Shown here: one piece after another, positions 7,173 through 14,048 of the stretch
Layout of the letters: each line of letters begins with the position of its first letter
How positions within the stretch are numbered: position 1 is the first letter of the stretch
Origin: DASVXQ01 sp036392615
GTDB lineage: Bacteria > Actinomycetota > CALGFH01
NCBI GenBank assembly: GCA_036392615.1
Contig: DASVXQ010000073.1
Coordinates: forward strand, 1 to 20,106
Length of the DNA: 20,106 nucleotides
Reading direction: 5' to 3'
The notes under the pieces: generated by a model
What the model was told of the DNA's origin: nothing
Seen by the model: only the letters and a program-made list of their open reading frames with translations
Databases searched by the model: none
Position numbers and translations under genes: made by a program

Positions 7173-7985
7173 CTACGCCACGCCCAGCTCCTCGCGGGCC
7201 TGCTCGATGCGGCTGCGGACACTGCCGTCGAACACCTCGTCCCCGACTCTGACGACCACGGACCCCATGATGGCGGGATCGACCGTGCAGCGCAGCTCGA
7301 CCGGGCGTCCGAGGACCCGGGTGAGCGCCTCGGCCAGGCGCGCCTGGCGCTCGCTGTCCAGTGGCACGGCCGTGCGGACGTCCGCCACCACCCGGTTGCG
7401 GCGCGCCGCGGCCTGCTCGGCCAGCTCGCGGAGGCGCCGGTCCAGGTCCCTGCCCTGCTCGAGGTCGAGCGCCAGCTCGATCAGGCGGACGGCCCGCGGG
7501 TGGGCCTTGCCGCCGATCAGGTCGTCGACCAGCGCGCGCTTGTTGTCCGGCGGCAGCACGCGGTCGGTGATCGCGGAGCGCAGCTCCGGCGTCCGGTCGA
7601 GCAGGCTGCCGAAGCGGAACAGGTCGTCCTCGACGCGGTCCAGGTCGCCGGCCGCGTCGGCGGCGGCGAACTCGGCGTCCGCCGCCAGCTCGGCGAGCAG
7701 CTCGGGCAGCCGGCCGGGCCGGACCCGCTGCCGGTCGGCGATGCTCGACAGCAGCTCGACCGTGGCCGGCTGGAGCCGGCCGCGTCCGAGGTCGTCGACC
7801 AGCCCGCGGCGCGACACCGCCGGCAGCCCGGGGTCGACCAGCGGTCCCCGGATGCGCGGGTAGGCGAGCGCCAGGCGGGCGAAGCTCTCCAGCTCGGTGG
7901 CCACGCTGTCGAGCGCGCCGGCGCTGGCCGCCTCGCGCAGGACGCGCTCGGTCTGCTCGCTGAGCGCCGGCCTACTGAGCCGCAC
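7173..7985 (-). CDS. atpH: F1Fo ATP synthase delta subunit (long actinobacterial form)
   Basis: This 270-residue protein is the delta (OSCP-like) subunit, which fixes the peripheral stalk to the top of F1. It is about 90 residues longer than the typical bacterial delta and resembles the long Streptomyces type: a helical N-terminal region, then DLDRVEDDLFRFGSLLDRTPELR (about 118-140), LIGGKAHPRAVRLIEL, and the C-terminal VDPAIMGSVVVRVGDEVFDGSV signature (about 236-257). The GTG start at 7985 lies inside atpF (14-base overlap) with AGGA upstream, so translation is probably coupled. A 58-base gap follows before atpA. It is not fused to the b subunit, unlike in mycobacteria. Confidence 0.95.
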   Translation of the reverse strand: MRLSRPALSEQTERVLREAASAGALDSVATELESFARLALAYPRIRGPLVDPGLPAVSRRGLVDDLGRGRLQPATVELLSSIADRQRVRPGRLPELLAELAADAEFAAADAAGDLDRVEDDLFRFGSLLDRTPELRSAITDRVLPPDNKRALVDDLIGGKAHPRAVRLIELALDLEQGRDLDRRLRELAEQAAARRNRVVADVRTAVPLDSERQARLAEALTRVLGRPVELRCTVDPAIMGSVVVRVGDEVFDGSVRSRIEQAREELGVA

Positions 7986-8565
7986 CGCTGCCGTCCTGTC
8001 GCCGGGCGGTCATCGCGCCGGCCTGGGCGTGGTCGCCCAGTTGCTCGATGTACTGGTCGATCAGCCGGAGCTGGCGGTCGCGGTCCAGCGAGTCGCCGAC
8101 CACCCGGGTGGCCAGCTCGACGGCCAGCGAGCCGACCTCGGTGCGCAGCTGGCGGACCGCCCGGTCCCGCTCGCCCCGGATCGCCTCGCGGCCCTGCTCG
8201 ATGACCCGGTCGGCCTCCTGCTGGGCCTTGGCCATCAGGTCCCTGCGCAGCCGCTCGGCGTTGCCCCTGGCGTCGTCGATGATCCGCTGCGCCTCGTCCT
8301 CGGCGTTGGAGAGCCGCTCGCGGTACTGCCGCAGCAGCTTCTCCGCCTGCTCGCGCTCCTCTTCGGCATGCTTGAGCTTGCCCTCGATGTTCTCGCTCCG
8401 CTCGGCGAGCACCTGGTTGGCGCGCGGCAGCGCGACCTTCCAGAGAATCCCCAACAGCACGGCGAACGCGATGATGCCGACGACCAGCTCGTTCTTTGCT
8501 GGCAGGATCGGGTTGGTGCTTCCCGACTCCTGCGCCAGGGTGACTGCGGCAGCAACGACGTTCAC
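7972..8565 (-). CDS. atpF: F1Fo ATP synthase b subunit
   Basis: This 197-residue protein is the b subunit of the peripheral stalk. One membrane helix (about 27-45, VVGIIAFAVLLGILWKVAL) is followed by a long charged coiled coil (about 50-150, with many Glu, Arg, Gln and Ala) and a delta-binding C-terminus with RVVGDSLDRDRQLRLIDQYI. The start is GTG 8565, with GGGAG 5 bases upstream and 12 bases after the atpE stop. The short N-terminal segment before the helix is Ala/Val-rich. There is a single b gene and no b' paralogue. Confidence 0.95.
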   Translation of the reverse strand: MNVVAAAVTLAQESGSTNPILPAKNELVVGIIAFAVLLGILWKVALPRANQVLAERSENIEGKLKHAEEEREQAEKLLRQYRERLSNAEDEAQRIIDDARGNAERLRRDLMAKAQQEADRVIEQGREAIRGERDRAVRQLRTEVGSLAVELATRVVGDSLDRDRQLRLIDQYIEQLGDHAQAGAMTARRQDGSGAAQ

Positions 8566-8577
8566 GTCAGCTCCCGA

Positions 8578-8814
8578 CTACTTGATGGCGAAGGCCAGCA
8601 CGAAGCCGAACAGCGCGAGCGCCTCGACGAATGCCAGACCGATGAACATGGTCGTCCGCACCATCGCCGCGGCCTCCGGCTGGCGGGCGATCCCTTCGAG
8701 CGCCTTGCCGATCAGGATACCGAGGCCGATGCCCGGGCCGACGGCGCCGAGGCCGTAGCCGAGGACGTTGAGGTTGCCCGAGAGGGCGGCGATGAGGGGG
8801 TTGGCGAGGTTCAC
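8578..8814 (-). CDS. atpE: F1Fo ATP synthase c subunit (proton-binding ring)
   Basis: This 78-residue protein is the membrane rotor subunit: two helices joined by the polar ARQPE loop (43-47). The first helix has the glycine motif GPGIGLGILIG (26-36) for tight ring packing. The ion-binding carboxylate is E64 in FVEALALFGF. The residue after it is Ala and the Gln/Ser ligands of sodium-type rings are absent, which points to protons. GTG 8814 is preceded by AGAAGGAG with 8 bases spacing, the strongest ribosome site in the operon, as expected for the subunit needed in the most copies. Confidence 0.97.
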   Translation of the reverse strand: MNLANPLIAALSGNLNVLGYGLGAVGPGIGLGILIGKALEGIARQPEAAAMVRTTMFIGLAFVEALALFGFVLAFAIK

Positions 8815-8838
8815 GGACGTCGCTCCTTCTGGTGTCGG

Positions 8839-9645
8839 CTAGTGCTCGGGGTGGAGGGACCCGGCGAGGTAGACGGCGGTGAGGATCGTGAAGATGTATG
8901 CCTGCAGGAAGGCCACCAGCAACTCGAACGCCACCAGGGCGATCGACATCAGCCCGGCGCCGATGCCGAACACGAAGGTCTTCGGCTGCGCCAGCAGGTA
9001 GACCGTCCCGGCGAAGAACACCCCGAGGATCAGGTGGCCGGCGATCATGTTGGCGAGGAGTCGGACCGACAGCGTGAGCGGCCGGACCAGGATGGTGGAG
9101 ACGAACTCGATCGGCGCGATCAGCGGCAGCATGAACCAGGGCACGCCGGGCGGCCAGAAGAGCCCCTTGAGGTAGCCGCCGAGCCCCTGCTGGCGGATGC
9201 CGACCCAGTTGAACAGCGCCCAGGTGACGATCGCCAGGAACCCCGGGATGGCCATCCTCGAGGTCACCGGGAAGTTGATGAACGGGGTGATCTCCAGCAC
9301 GTTCGAGAAGAAGATGAACACGAACAGGGTGACCAGGTAGGGCATGAAGCGCAGGCCGTCCGGGCCGATGACCTCGAGGACGATCTGGCGGCGCACGAAG
9401 TCGATGCCGTACTCGGCGACGTTCTGGAGCCCCGCCGGCACGATCCGGGGGTGGCGGAAGGCGACCAGGAACAGCACCGCGACCACCGCGGTGACCAGCA
9501 GCATGAGAATCGTGGTGCGGTTCAGGCAGGCGGGCCCGAGGAATTTGGACCAGCCGTAGCAGTCGTAGTTGAACTCCTCGATCCCAGGAGCATGGAACCC
9601 TGGTCGCGCGGCGAGCACGGTCGGCAAGGTCGACAGTATCGTCAC
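8839..9645 (-). CDS. atpB: F1Fo ATP synthase a subunit
   Basis: This 268-residue polytopic membrane protein is the stator a subunit, which forms the proton half-channels. The essential arginine is R195 in LTLSVRLLANMIAGHLILG (191-209). A second conserved segment, VAFLQAYIFTILTAVYL, lies near the C-terminus. Five to six hydrophobic helices are visible, starting about residue 46. GTG 9645 is used; the GAG-like sequence upstream is weak. The gene follows the AtpZ-like gene by 31 bases and precedes atpE by 24. Confidence 0.96.
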   Translation of the reverse strand: MTILSTLPTVLAARPGFHAPGIEEFNYDCYGWSKFLGPACLNRTTILMLLVTAVVAVLFLVAFRHPRIVPAGLQNVAEYGIDFVRRQIVLEVIGPDGLRFMPYLVTLFVFIFFSNVLEITPFINFPVTSRMAIPGFLAIVTWALFNWVGIRQQGLGGYLKGLFWPPGVPWFMLPLIAPIEFVSTILVRPLTLSVRLLANMIAGHLILGVFFAGTVYLLAQPKTFVFGIGAGLMSIALVAFELLVAFLQAYIFTILTAVYLAGSLHPEH

Positions 9646-9676
9646 TTCAGCTCGTCAACTCCCGTTCGGTCGCCCG

Positions 9677-9895
9677 TCAGCCCTGCCCGTAGCGCCGGAT
9701 GACGAGGTAGAACGCTCCCGCGGCACCGACAAGGATGCCGATGGGAAGGAACAGGTTCGTGTCCAGCCACCGGTCGACCAGCCAGCCGATGCCACCCCAG
9801 GCAATCACGCCGGACAGCAGGAGACCGATGATGGTCCAGGCGATGTCGGAACCGCTGCGACCATTCCGATCGTCGTTGCCAGGCGCAGATCCCAT
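9677..9895 (-). CDS. atpZ: AtpZ/AtpI-like small membrane protein
   Basis: This 72-residue protein has two membrane helices (about 19-40 and 48-66) and the pattern GVIAWGGIGWLVDRWLDT...PIGILVGAAGAFYLVIRRYG, typical of AtpZ/AtpI-like proteins encoded before atpB. Family members are linked to ATP synthase assembly or divalent cation transport. I chose ATG 9895. The frame is also open upstream to an ATG at 9970 that overlaps the atpI stop (TGATG), but the 25 extra residues are Pro-rich, unlike the family, and their codons (GTA, CCA, ACT, TCT, ATA) are poor in G or C at third positions compared with the neighbours, as expected for non-coding DNA. There is no clear ribosome site at 9895. Confidence 0.8.
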   Translation of the reverse strand: MGSAPGNDDRNGRSGSDIAWTIIGLLLSGVIAWGGIGWLVDRWLDTNLFLPIGILVGAAGAFYLVIRRYGQG

Positions 9896-9905
9896 TGGGT
9901 GGGCG

Positions 9906-9911
9906 AATATA
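9906..9911 (-). promoter_or_regulatory. Possible internal -10 box before atpZ
   Basis: TATATT on the minus strand is a strong AT-rich -10-like box in very GC-rich DNA. It ends 10 bases before the ATG at 9895. The -35 region is not convincing. It could give a transcript with a leader of only a few bases, feeding atpZ and atpB onward. Confidence 0.35.
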
Positions 9912-9969
9912 CCAGAGGGGACCCGAGTTGGCCTGCTGAACGGCCCGGTTGGGGATACCTCGCGGAGCA

Positions 9970-10416
9970 TCAACCGGTACGCGGGGTTCCTGGCCTGCGG
10001 TCGGTATCGGGCGTGGTGACATAGGGCGTGCGCGCGCGCAGCGCGAAGCGCAGCTCGGCCACCATGAAGACGCAGGCGCCGATGACCGTGGCGAGCGCGA
10101 AGGCGGGGCGGTTGAAGGCGGTGGTGTCGCGCAGCAGGAACAGCGCCACGGCGATGCCGACCACCTTGAGCAGGTAGGTGCCCAGCGCCGCCGGCAGCAT
10201 CAGCTCGTTGGCGATCCGCGCGGCGACGCTCACCACCACGATGGTGACGGCGAAGAAGGCCATCGCCAGCAGGGTGCCGAGCACCGCGCCGTAGACGCCC
10301 TTCCAGCCGGCCAGCAGCCCGGCGGCCGGCACCACCAGCACGCCGGCGCCGGCGGTGGTCAGCACCCCGGCGCGAACGATCCGAAGGTCACCCGGCTCCA
10401 TCGACTCCCATCCCAT
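9970..10416 (-). CDS. atpI: ATP synthase subunit I-like membrane protein
   Basis: This 148-residue protein has four hydrophobic helices (about 13-33, 40-64, 76-96, 104-124) and a hydrophilic C-terminal tail. Position directly before atpZ–atpB and the helix pattern match AtpI, a poorly conserved assembly factor for the c-ring and, in some bacteria, a magnesium-linked membrane protein. The start is ATG 10416, or possibly the in-frame ATG at 10401, since GGGAG lies just before the latter. The stop TGA shares bases with a downstream ATG at 9970. Sequence conservation in this family is low, so the name rests on topology and context. Confidence 0.75.
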   Translation of the reverse strand: MGWESMEPGDLRIVRAGVLTTAGAGVLVVPAAGLLAGWKGVYGAVLGTLLAMAFFAVTIVVVSVAARIANELMLPAALGTYLLKVVGIAVALFLLRDTTAFNRPAFALATVIGACVFMVAELRFALRARTPYVTTPDTDRRPGTPRTG

Positions 10417-10431
10417 CCGCGACCTGCGGTC

Positions 10432-10437
10432 ACGCTA
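10432..10437 (-). promoter_or_regulatory. Candidate -10 box of the atp operon
   Basis: TAGCGT preceded by TGG, in the 71-base gap between the AraC gene and atpI, ends 15 bases before the atpI ATG at 10416. It fits the actinobacterial TANNNT pattern. No clear -35 hexamer is present. Confidence 0.35.
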
Positions 10438-10487
10438 CCACGCCGCGCGACCGGGACCGCTGCGGGCGTCAGGCGCCGGCGGCGGGC

Positions 10488-11375
10488 TCAGCCCGCCACG
10501 CCGGCGCCGCCCGGCAGGCGGGCGGCCAGGAACTCGGTGGGCGTGCAGCCGGCGAACGCGCGGAAGTCGCGGTTGAGGTGCGCCTGGTCGTAGTAGCCGC
10601 AGGCCAGCGCGAGCTCGGCCCAGGAGCGGCCGGCCCGGCGCCGGACGCCGCCGGGTCGCTCGGCCTCCGCTTCGAGCAGCCGCAGGCTGCGCTGGAAGCG
10701 CAGCACCCGCGCCAGCACCTTGGGTGGCAGGCCGACCTGCTGGTGGAAGCGCGCCACCAGGTGGCGGCGGCTCCAGCCGACCTCGCCGGCCAGGCCGCCG
10801 ACCGGCACGCCCCCGTGCGTCCGCAGCAGCCGGCCCCAGACGTGCCGGACCTCCGGCGAGGGCTGGGGGCCGGCGGCGAGCCGCAGGCCGAGGGCGTCGT
10901 CCAGCAGCGCCAGGCGCTCGTCCCAGCCGGGCGTCTCGGCGAGCCGGCCGGCCAGCTTGCCGGCGCCGTCGCCGAGCAGCTCGTCGAGCTCGACAACCTG
11001 GTTGGCCAGCTCGCGCATGGGCACGCCCAGCAGCGTGTAGGCGCCGAGCGGGGTGAGCACCACCTCGATGCCGTGCTGCCGGCCGGCGTGCTCGGTGACC
11101 ACCGGCCGGTCGTGGAGGCCCGCCACGAACGAGGTCACACCGCGGCCCGGCTGGCCGCCCGGCGCCCCCACCCAGAGCGGATCGCCGAAGCTGATGATCA
11201 GCGGGACCTGGGCGGACGGCACCTCGCGGCGGCGGAACCCGCCGGGGGTGTCCTCGCGGTAGCCGCGGTAGCCGGCCACGTGCGCGCGCAGCGCCGGATG
11301 GGCCGGGCGGGTGGCCAGCTCCCAGGTCCCCAGCTCGGACCGGTGCCGCTCCACCCGGATGCCGATCGCGTCCAT
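10488..11375 (-). CDS. AraC-family transcriptional regulator
   Basis: This 295-residue protein has the tandem helix-turn-helix domain of AraC/XylS regulators at its C-terminus: first unit about 190-211 (VPVGGLAGEVGWSRRHLVARFH), second about 252-273 (WAELALACGYYDQAHLNRDFRAF), followed by the family ending CTPTEFLAAR (277-286). The N-terminal 180 residues are the ligand or oligomerisation part, similar to the DUF6597-type sensor region (LRAHVAGYRGY, VPLIISFGDPL). ATG 11375 is chosen because homology begins near it; the upstream open frame is Arg-rich and looks non-coding. There is no Shine-Dalgarno; a GATACT box lies 6 bases before the ATG. It sits between wecA and atpI, where conserved gene orders have no regulator, so it may be an insertion or may control its neighbours. 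Its effector is unknown. Confidence 0.9.
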   Translation of the reverse strand: MDAIGIRVERHRSELGTWELATRPAHPALRAHVAGYRGYREDTPGGFRRREVPSAQVPLIISFGDPLWVGAPGGQPGRGVTSFVAGLHDRPVVTEHAGRQHGIEVVLTPLGAYTLLGVPMRELANQVVELDELLGDGAGKLAGRLAETPGWDERLALLDDALGLRLAAGPQPSPEVRHVWGRLLRTHGGVPVGGLAGEVGWSRRHLVARFHQQVGLPPKVLARVLRFQRSLRLLEAEAERPGGVRRRAGRSWAELALACGYYDQAHLNRDFRAFAGCTPTEFLAARLPGGAGVAG

Positions 11376-11381
11376 GCCGGC

Positions 11382-11387
11382 AGTATC
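11382..11387 (-). promoter_or_regulatory. Extended -10 box for AraC gene, leaderless start
   Basis: TGC-GATACT on the minus strand has the TGn extension plus four of six -10 positions, and ends exactly 6 bases before the ATG at 11375. That would place the transcription start on the A of the ATG. No ribosome site is present. Confidence 0.35.
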
Positions 11388-11570
11388 GCACCGCGCCTGG
11401 ACAGGGCCGGCGATCAGGTCTCTCTGGCGCGCAGCCGGAGGGCGGTGACCGCGAGCCAGTCGCCGAGAGCAGCCGTCGCTCGAGAAGCGCGCGTCCTCGC
11501 CGCTCATCCCCCCTGCCCCCGGTCCTGGATCGCGTCGTCGCCGAGCGGCAGCACGGTGGCGAGGATCTGT

Positions 11571-11617
11571 AAGGGCAGGTGCGGGGGTGGAGGTGCGGGT
11601 GCGGCGTGGGGAGCGGG
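11571..11617 (-). terminator. C-rich, G-poor rut-like stretch after wecA
   Basis: In the minus-strand transcript these 47 bases hold 31 C and only 6 G, in a genome where C and G are otherwise about balanced. They begin 9 bases after the wecA stop, following a short GGGACGTCCC palindrome (11615-11624). A C-rich, G-poor, unstructured RNA segment behind a coding region is the classic shape of a Rho utilisation site. The rest of the 250-base spacer 11376-11625 shows no gene. Confidence 0.45.
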
Positions 11618-11625
11618 ACGTCCCC

Positions 11626-12744
11626 TCAGGCGCGGCCCTGGCGGCCGGTGCGCCAGCGGGGGGCGAGCAGGCCGATCACCCCCGCGATCACCACCGCCAG
11701 GAAGTAGGGCAGCACCCGGGTCGCGCCGATGAACGACAGCGCCACCGCGGACCCGGCCAGCAGGGCACTCCAGGCGTACAGGATCAGCACCGCCTTGCGG
11801 TGCGAATGGCCCATCTCCAGCAACCGGTGGTGCAGGTGCTTCTTGTCGGCGGTCATGATCCCCCGCCCGGCGCGCATCCGGCGGCCGACCGCGAACAGCG
11901 TGTCGATGAACGGCAGCGCGAGCACCAGGATCGGGATCGCGACCGGGATCAGCAGGGCGAACTGGTCGGCCGCCTGCGGCTGGGTGGTGCGGCCGATGCC
12001 GGTGATGGTGGCGCCCGACAGCAGCGTGCCGAGCAGCATCGAGCCCGAGTCGCCCATGAAGATCCTGGCCGGGTTGAAGTTGTGCGGCAGGAAGCCGACG
12101 CAGCAGCCGAACAGCAGCGCGCTGATCAGCGGCGCCGGGGTGAACTCCTCGATCAGCCCGCCGGCGCCGGTCCGGTAGCTGTAGATGAAGTAGGCCAGCG
12201 CGCCGATGCCCACCAGCCCGGCGGCCAGCCCGTCGAGCCCGTCGACCAGGTTGACCGCGTTGACCGTGATGACCACCAGCAGCACGGTCAGCGGCACGCC
12301 CAGGTCCGGCGACAGGCTGATGATCGTGCCCGGCTCTGGGGTGCCGAACGACGGCACCCAGAAATAGAGGACCTGCACGCCCGCCAGGGTCATGATGCTG
12401 GCGGCGAAGATCTGCGCGGCCAGCTTGGCCGGAGCGGTCAGGCCCTTGATGTCGTCGACCACCCCGATGCCGGTCATCAGCGACGCGCCGATGGCCACGC
12501 CGGCAGCCTCCGACGAGGTGAACAGCGAGGGGAACAGCCGCGACGACAGCGCCAGCCCGCCGACGAAGGCGAGGAACATCGCCATGCCGCCGAGGGTGGC
12601 GGTGGCGATGGCGTGCACCTTGCGGCCGCCGGGGCGGTCGACCGCGTCGTAGCGGATCGCGACCCAGCGGATCACCGGGGTGAGCAGGTAGGCCAGCGCC
12701 GCCGCCACCCCGGCGACGAGGATGTACAGCAGCAGGCCGCCCAT
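11626..12744 (-). CDS. wecA: Undecaprenyl-phosphate GlcNAc-1-phosphate transferase
   Basis: This 372-residue, roughly eleven-helix membrane enzyme transfers a sugar-1-phosphate, usually GlcNAc-1-P, from a UDP-sugar to the lipid carrier, the first step in many cell-wall polymers. Motifs of the WecA/TagO/MraY superfamily are present: DRPGGRKVH (36-44), VVDDIKGL (95-102, metal-binding Asp pair), VNAVNLVDGLDGLAAGL (161-177), FMGDSGSMLLG (229-239) and HLHHRLLEMG (303-312). The HLHHRL motif separates WecA-type enzymes from MraY. ATG 12744 has no ribosome site, but a TAGCCT box lies 8 bases upstream. The C-terminus ends in a basic tail. Sugar specificity is inferred from the family. Confidence 0.94.
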   Translation of the reverse strand: MGGLLLYILVAGVAAALAYLLTPVIRWVAIRYDAVDRPGGRKVHAIATATLGGMAMFLAFVGGLALSSRLFPSLFTSSEAAGVAIGASLMTGIGVVDDIKGLTAPAKLAAQIFAASIMTLAGVQVLYFWVPSFGTPEPGTIISLSPDLGVPLTVLLVVITVNAVNLVDGLDGLAAGLVGIGALAYFIYSYRTGAGGLIEEFTPAPLISALLFGCCVGFLPHNFNPARIFMGDSGSMLLGTLLSGATITGIGRTTQPQAADQFALLIPVAIPILVLALPFIDTLFAVGRRMRAGRGIMTADKKHLHHRLLEMGHSHRKAVLILYAWSALLAGSAVALSFIGATRVLPYFLAVVIAGVIGLLAPRWRTGRQGRA

Positions 12745-12752
12745 TGGCTGGC

Positions 12753-12758
12753 AGGCTA
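12753..12758 (-). promoter_or_regulatory. -10 box for wecA, leaderless start
   Basis: TAGCCT on the minus strand fits the TANNNT pattern and ends 8 bases before the wecA ATG, with no Shine-Dalgarno in between. A GCTCGG...CCGAGC dyad (12773-12798) lies just upstream, between the phosphatase stop and this box, and could help end the upstream transcript. Confidence 0.4.
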
Positions 12759-12802
12759 TCACCCGGCGGATCGCTCGGTGCCCGCCCTGCTTCCGAGCCG
12801 CT

Positions 12803-13369
12803 TCAGGCCGAGGTGGCGGCCGACCTGGCCAGCGCGGCCACCACGGTGGTGACCAGGCCGTCCAGCCGCTCGGCGCAGGCCGCGTACGCCGCGGCTGACT
12901 GGCCGAGCGGGTCCTCGACGTCGTCGCCCGGCAGCTCGCGCAACTGCTCGGCGGCCAGCTCGACCAGCTCGTCGGGCGAGTCGGCCAGCCAGGACCATTG
13001 CGACACGCCACGCGCGAACGAGGCCAGCAGGAAGGTGCGGCGCGCCGCCGAGCGGTCCAGCGCGAGCACCTGGGGCCGGTGCTCGGCGGCCATGCAGAGG
13101 ATCAGCCGCGACGAGCGGACGAGCCGCTTGCTGAGCCCGCGCGCGTAGTGGCGCTCCAGCGCGGCGCCGCGCTCGGCCGCGGCCGCCACGGCGCCGCTGG
13201 CGGCGGGGTTGCCCTCCATCGCGTGGGTCCCGGCCGAGCTGAAGCGCAGCGGCGCGCCGGGGTGGCGGCGCAGCTCGCGCTGGGCGAGCCCCTCGGCGGT
13301 CGCGGAGCGGCAGAGGTTGCCGGTGCACACGAACAGCACGTCGAAGGTCTGCTCCGGCTCAGCCGCCAT
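12803..13369 (-). CDS. Low-molecular-weight protein-tyrosine-phosphatase-like enzyme
   Basis: This 188-residue protein has the P-loop CTGNLCRS (15-22; nucleophile C15, phosphate-binding R21) and the general-acid loop VEDPLGQS with D153. The order prmC–sua5–phosphatase–(…)–atp is also found in Bacillus, where the phosphatase is YwlE, a protein-arginine phosphatase. In YwlE a Thr at the fifth P-loop position sets arginine specificity; here that position is Leu (L19), closer to the Ile of tyrosine phosphatases, so a tyrosine phosphatase is the better guess. ATG 13369 overlaps the sua5 stop by 11 bases, with GGAAGG just upstream. It could act on kinases of polysaccharide synthesis, given wecA next door, but this is inference. 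Confidence 0.9.
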   Translation of the reverse strand: MAAEPEQTFDVLFVCTGNLCRSATAEGLAQRELRRHPGAPLRFSSAGTHAMEGNPAASGAVAAAAERGAALERHYARGLSKRLVRSSRLILCMAAEHRPQVLALDRSAARRTFLLASFARGVSQWSWLADSPDELVELAAEQLRELPGDDVEDPLGQSAAAYAACAERLDGLVTTVVAALARSAATSA

Positions 13370-14048
13370 CGGCCTTCCGCTCCCCGACGATCCGCTCGAT
13401 CTCAGCGGCCGGGATGGCGCCCTCGCGGAGCACGCGCACGCCCGTGCCGCTCAGGTCCACGATGGTCGACAGCTGGCCGCCGCTCGACGGGCCGGTGTCG
13501 AAGAACACGTCGACCTGGCCGCCGAGCTGCTCGACGATTCCCTCCACCGTGGCCGGGGTCTCCAGGCCCGACCGCTTCGCGCTGGTCACCGCCAGCGGCC
13601 CGGTGCGCTCGATCAGCGCCAGCGCGAAGTCGTTCTTGGGCATCCGCACCGCCACCGTCCCGCGCGCGTGGCCCAGGTCCCAGCCGATCCCGGGGGTCTC
13701 GCGCAGCACGATGGTCAGCGGGCCCGGCCAGTACTCCGCGATCAGCTGCCTGGCCCGCTCGTCGATCTCCTCCACCAGCCCGATCGCCTGCCGCCAGGTG
13801 TGCACCAGCACCGGCAGCGGCAGGTCGCGGCGGCGCGCCTTGGCCTTGAGCAGCGCGTCCACCGCGCTGGGGTTGAAGGGGTCGCAGCCGATCCCGTAGA
13901 CGGTGTCGGTCGGCAGCACCACCAGGCCGCCGCCCGAGATCACCTGGCCGCCGACCTCGACCAGCCCGGGCCACTGCTCGCGGTCGTCCAGCACGCGGAT
14001 GACGCGCTCGTTGCCGGACCACTGGGCCGCGCCGGTCACCGCGGCCAC
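13359..14048 (-). CDS. tsaC: Threonylcarbamoyl-AMP synthase (Sua5/YrdC/YwlC)
   Basis: This 229-residue YrdC-domain protein makes threonylcarbamoyl-AMP from Thr, bicarbonate and ATP, the first step of t6A formation at position 37 of ANN-decoding tRNAs. The fold signatures LVVLPTDTVYGIGCDPFNPSA (42-62), KARRRDLPLPVLV (70-82) and YWPGPLTIVL (106-115) are present. The family's KxR...SxN ligand set appears as K70-A-R72 and S156-A-K158: the Asn is replaced by Lys, from a single AAG codon at 13575-13577. GTG 14048 overlaps the prmC stop by 13 bases, with GAGGGG close upstream; a GTG three codons later is an alternative. There is no separate Sua5 C-terminal domain, so this is the short TsaC form. Confidence 0.92.
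   Translation of the reverse strand: MAAVTGAAQWSGNERVIRVLDDREQWPGLVEVGGQVISGGGLVVLPTDTVYGIGCDPFNPSAVDALLKAKARRRDLPLPVLVHTWRQAIGLVEEIDERARQLIAEYWPGPLTIVLRETPGIGWDLGHARGTVAVRMPKNDFALALIERTGPLAVTSAKRSGLETPATVEGIVEQLGGQVDVFFDTGPSSGGQLSTIVDLSGTGVRVLREGAIPAAEIERIVGERKADGG

Noticed and set aside
8578..8814. Sodium-driven ATP synthase
   Set aside because: The c subunit has E64 followed by Ala and lacks the Gln and Ser/Thr ligands of sodium-type rings.
11571..11617. G-quadruplex on the plus strand
   Set aside because: There are several G-runs, but the loops between them are 8-9 bases long. The C-rich skew of the wecA transcript is the better explanation.
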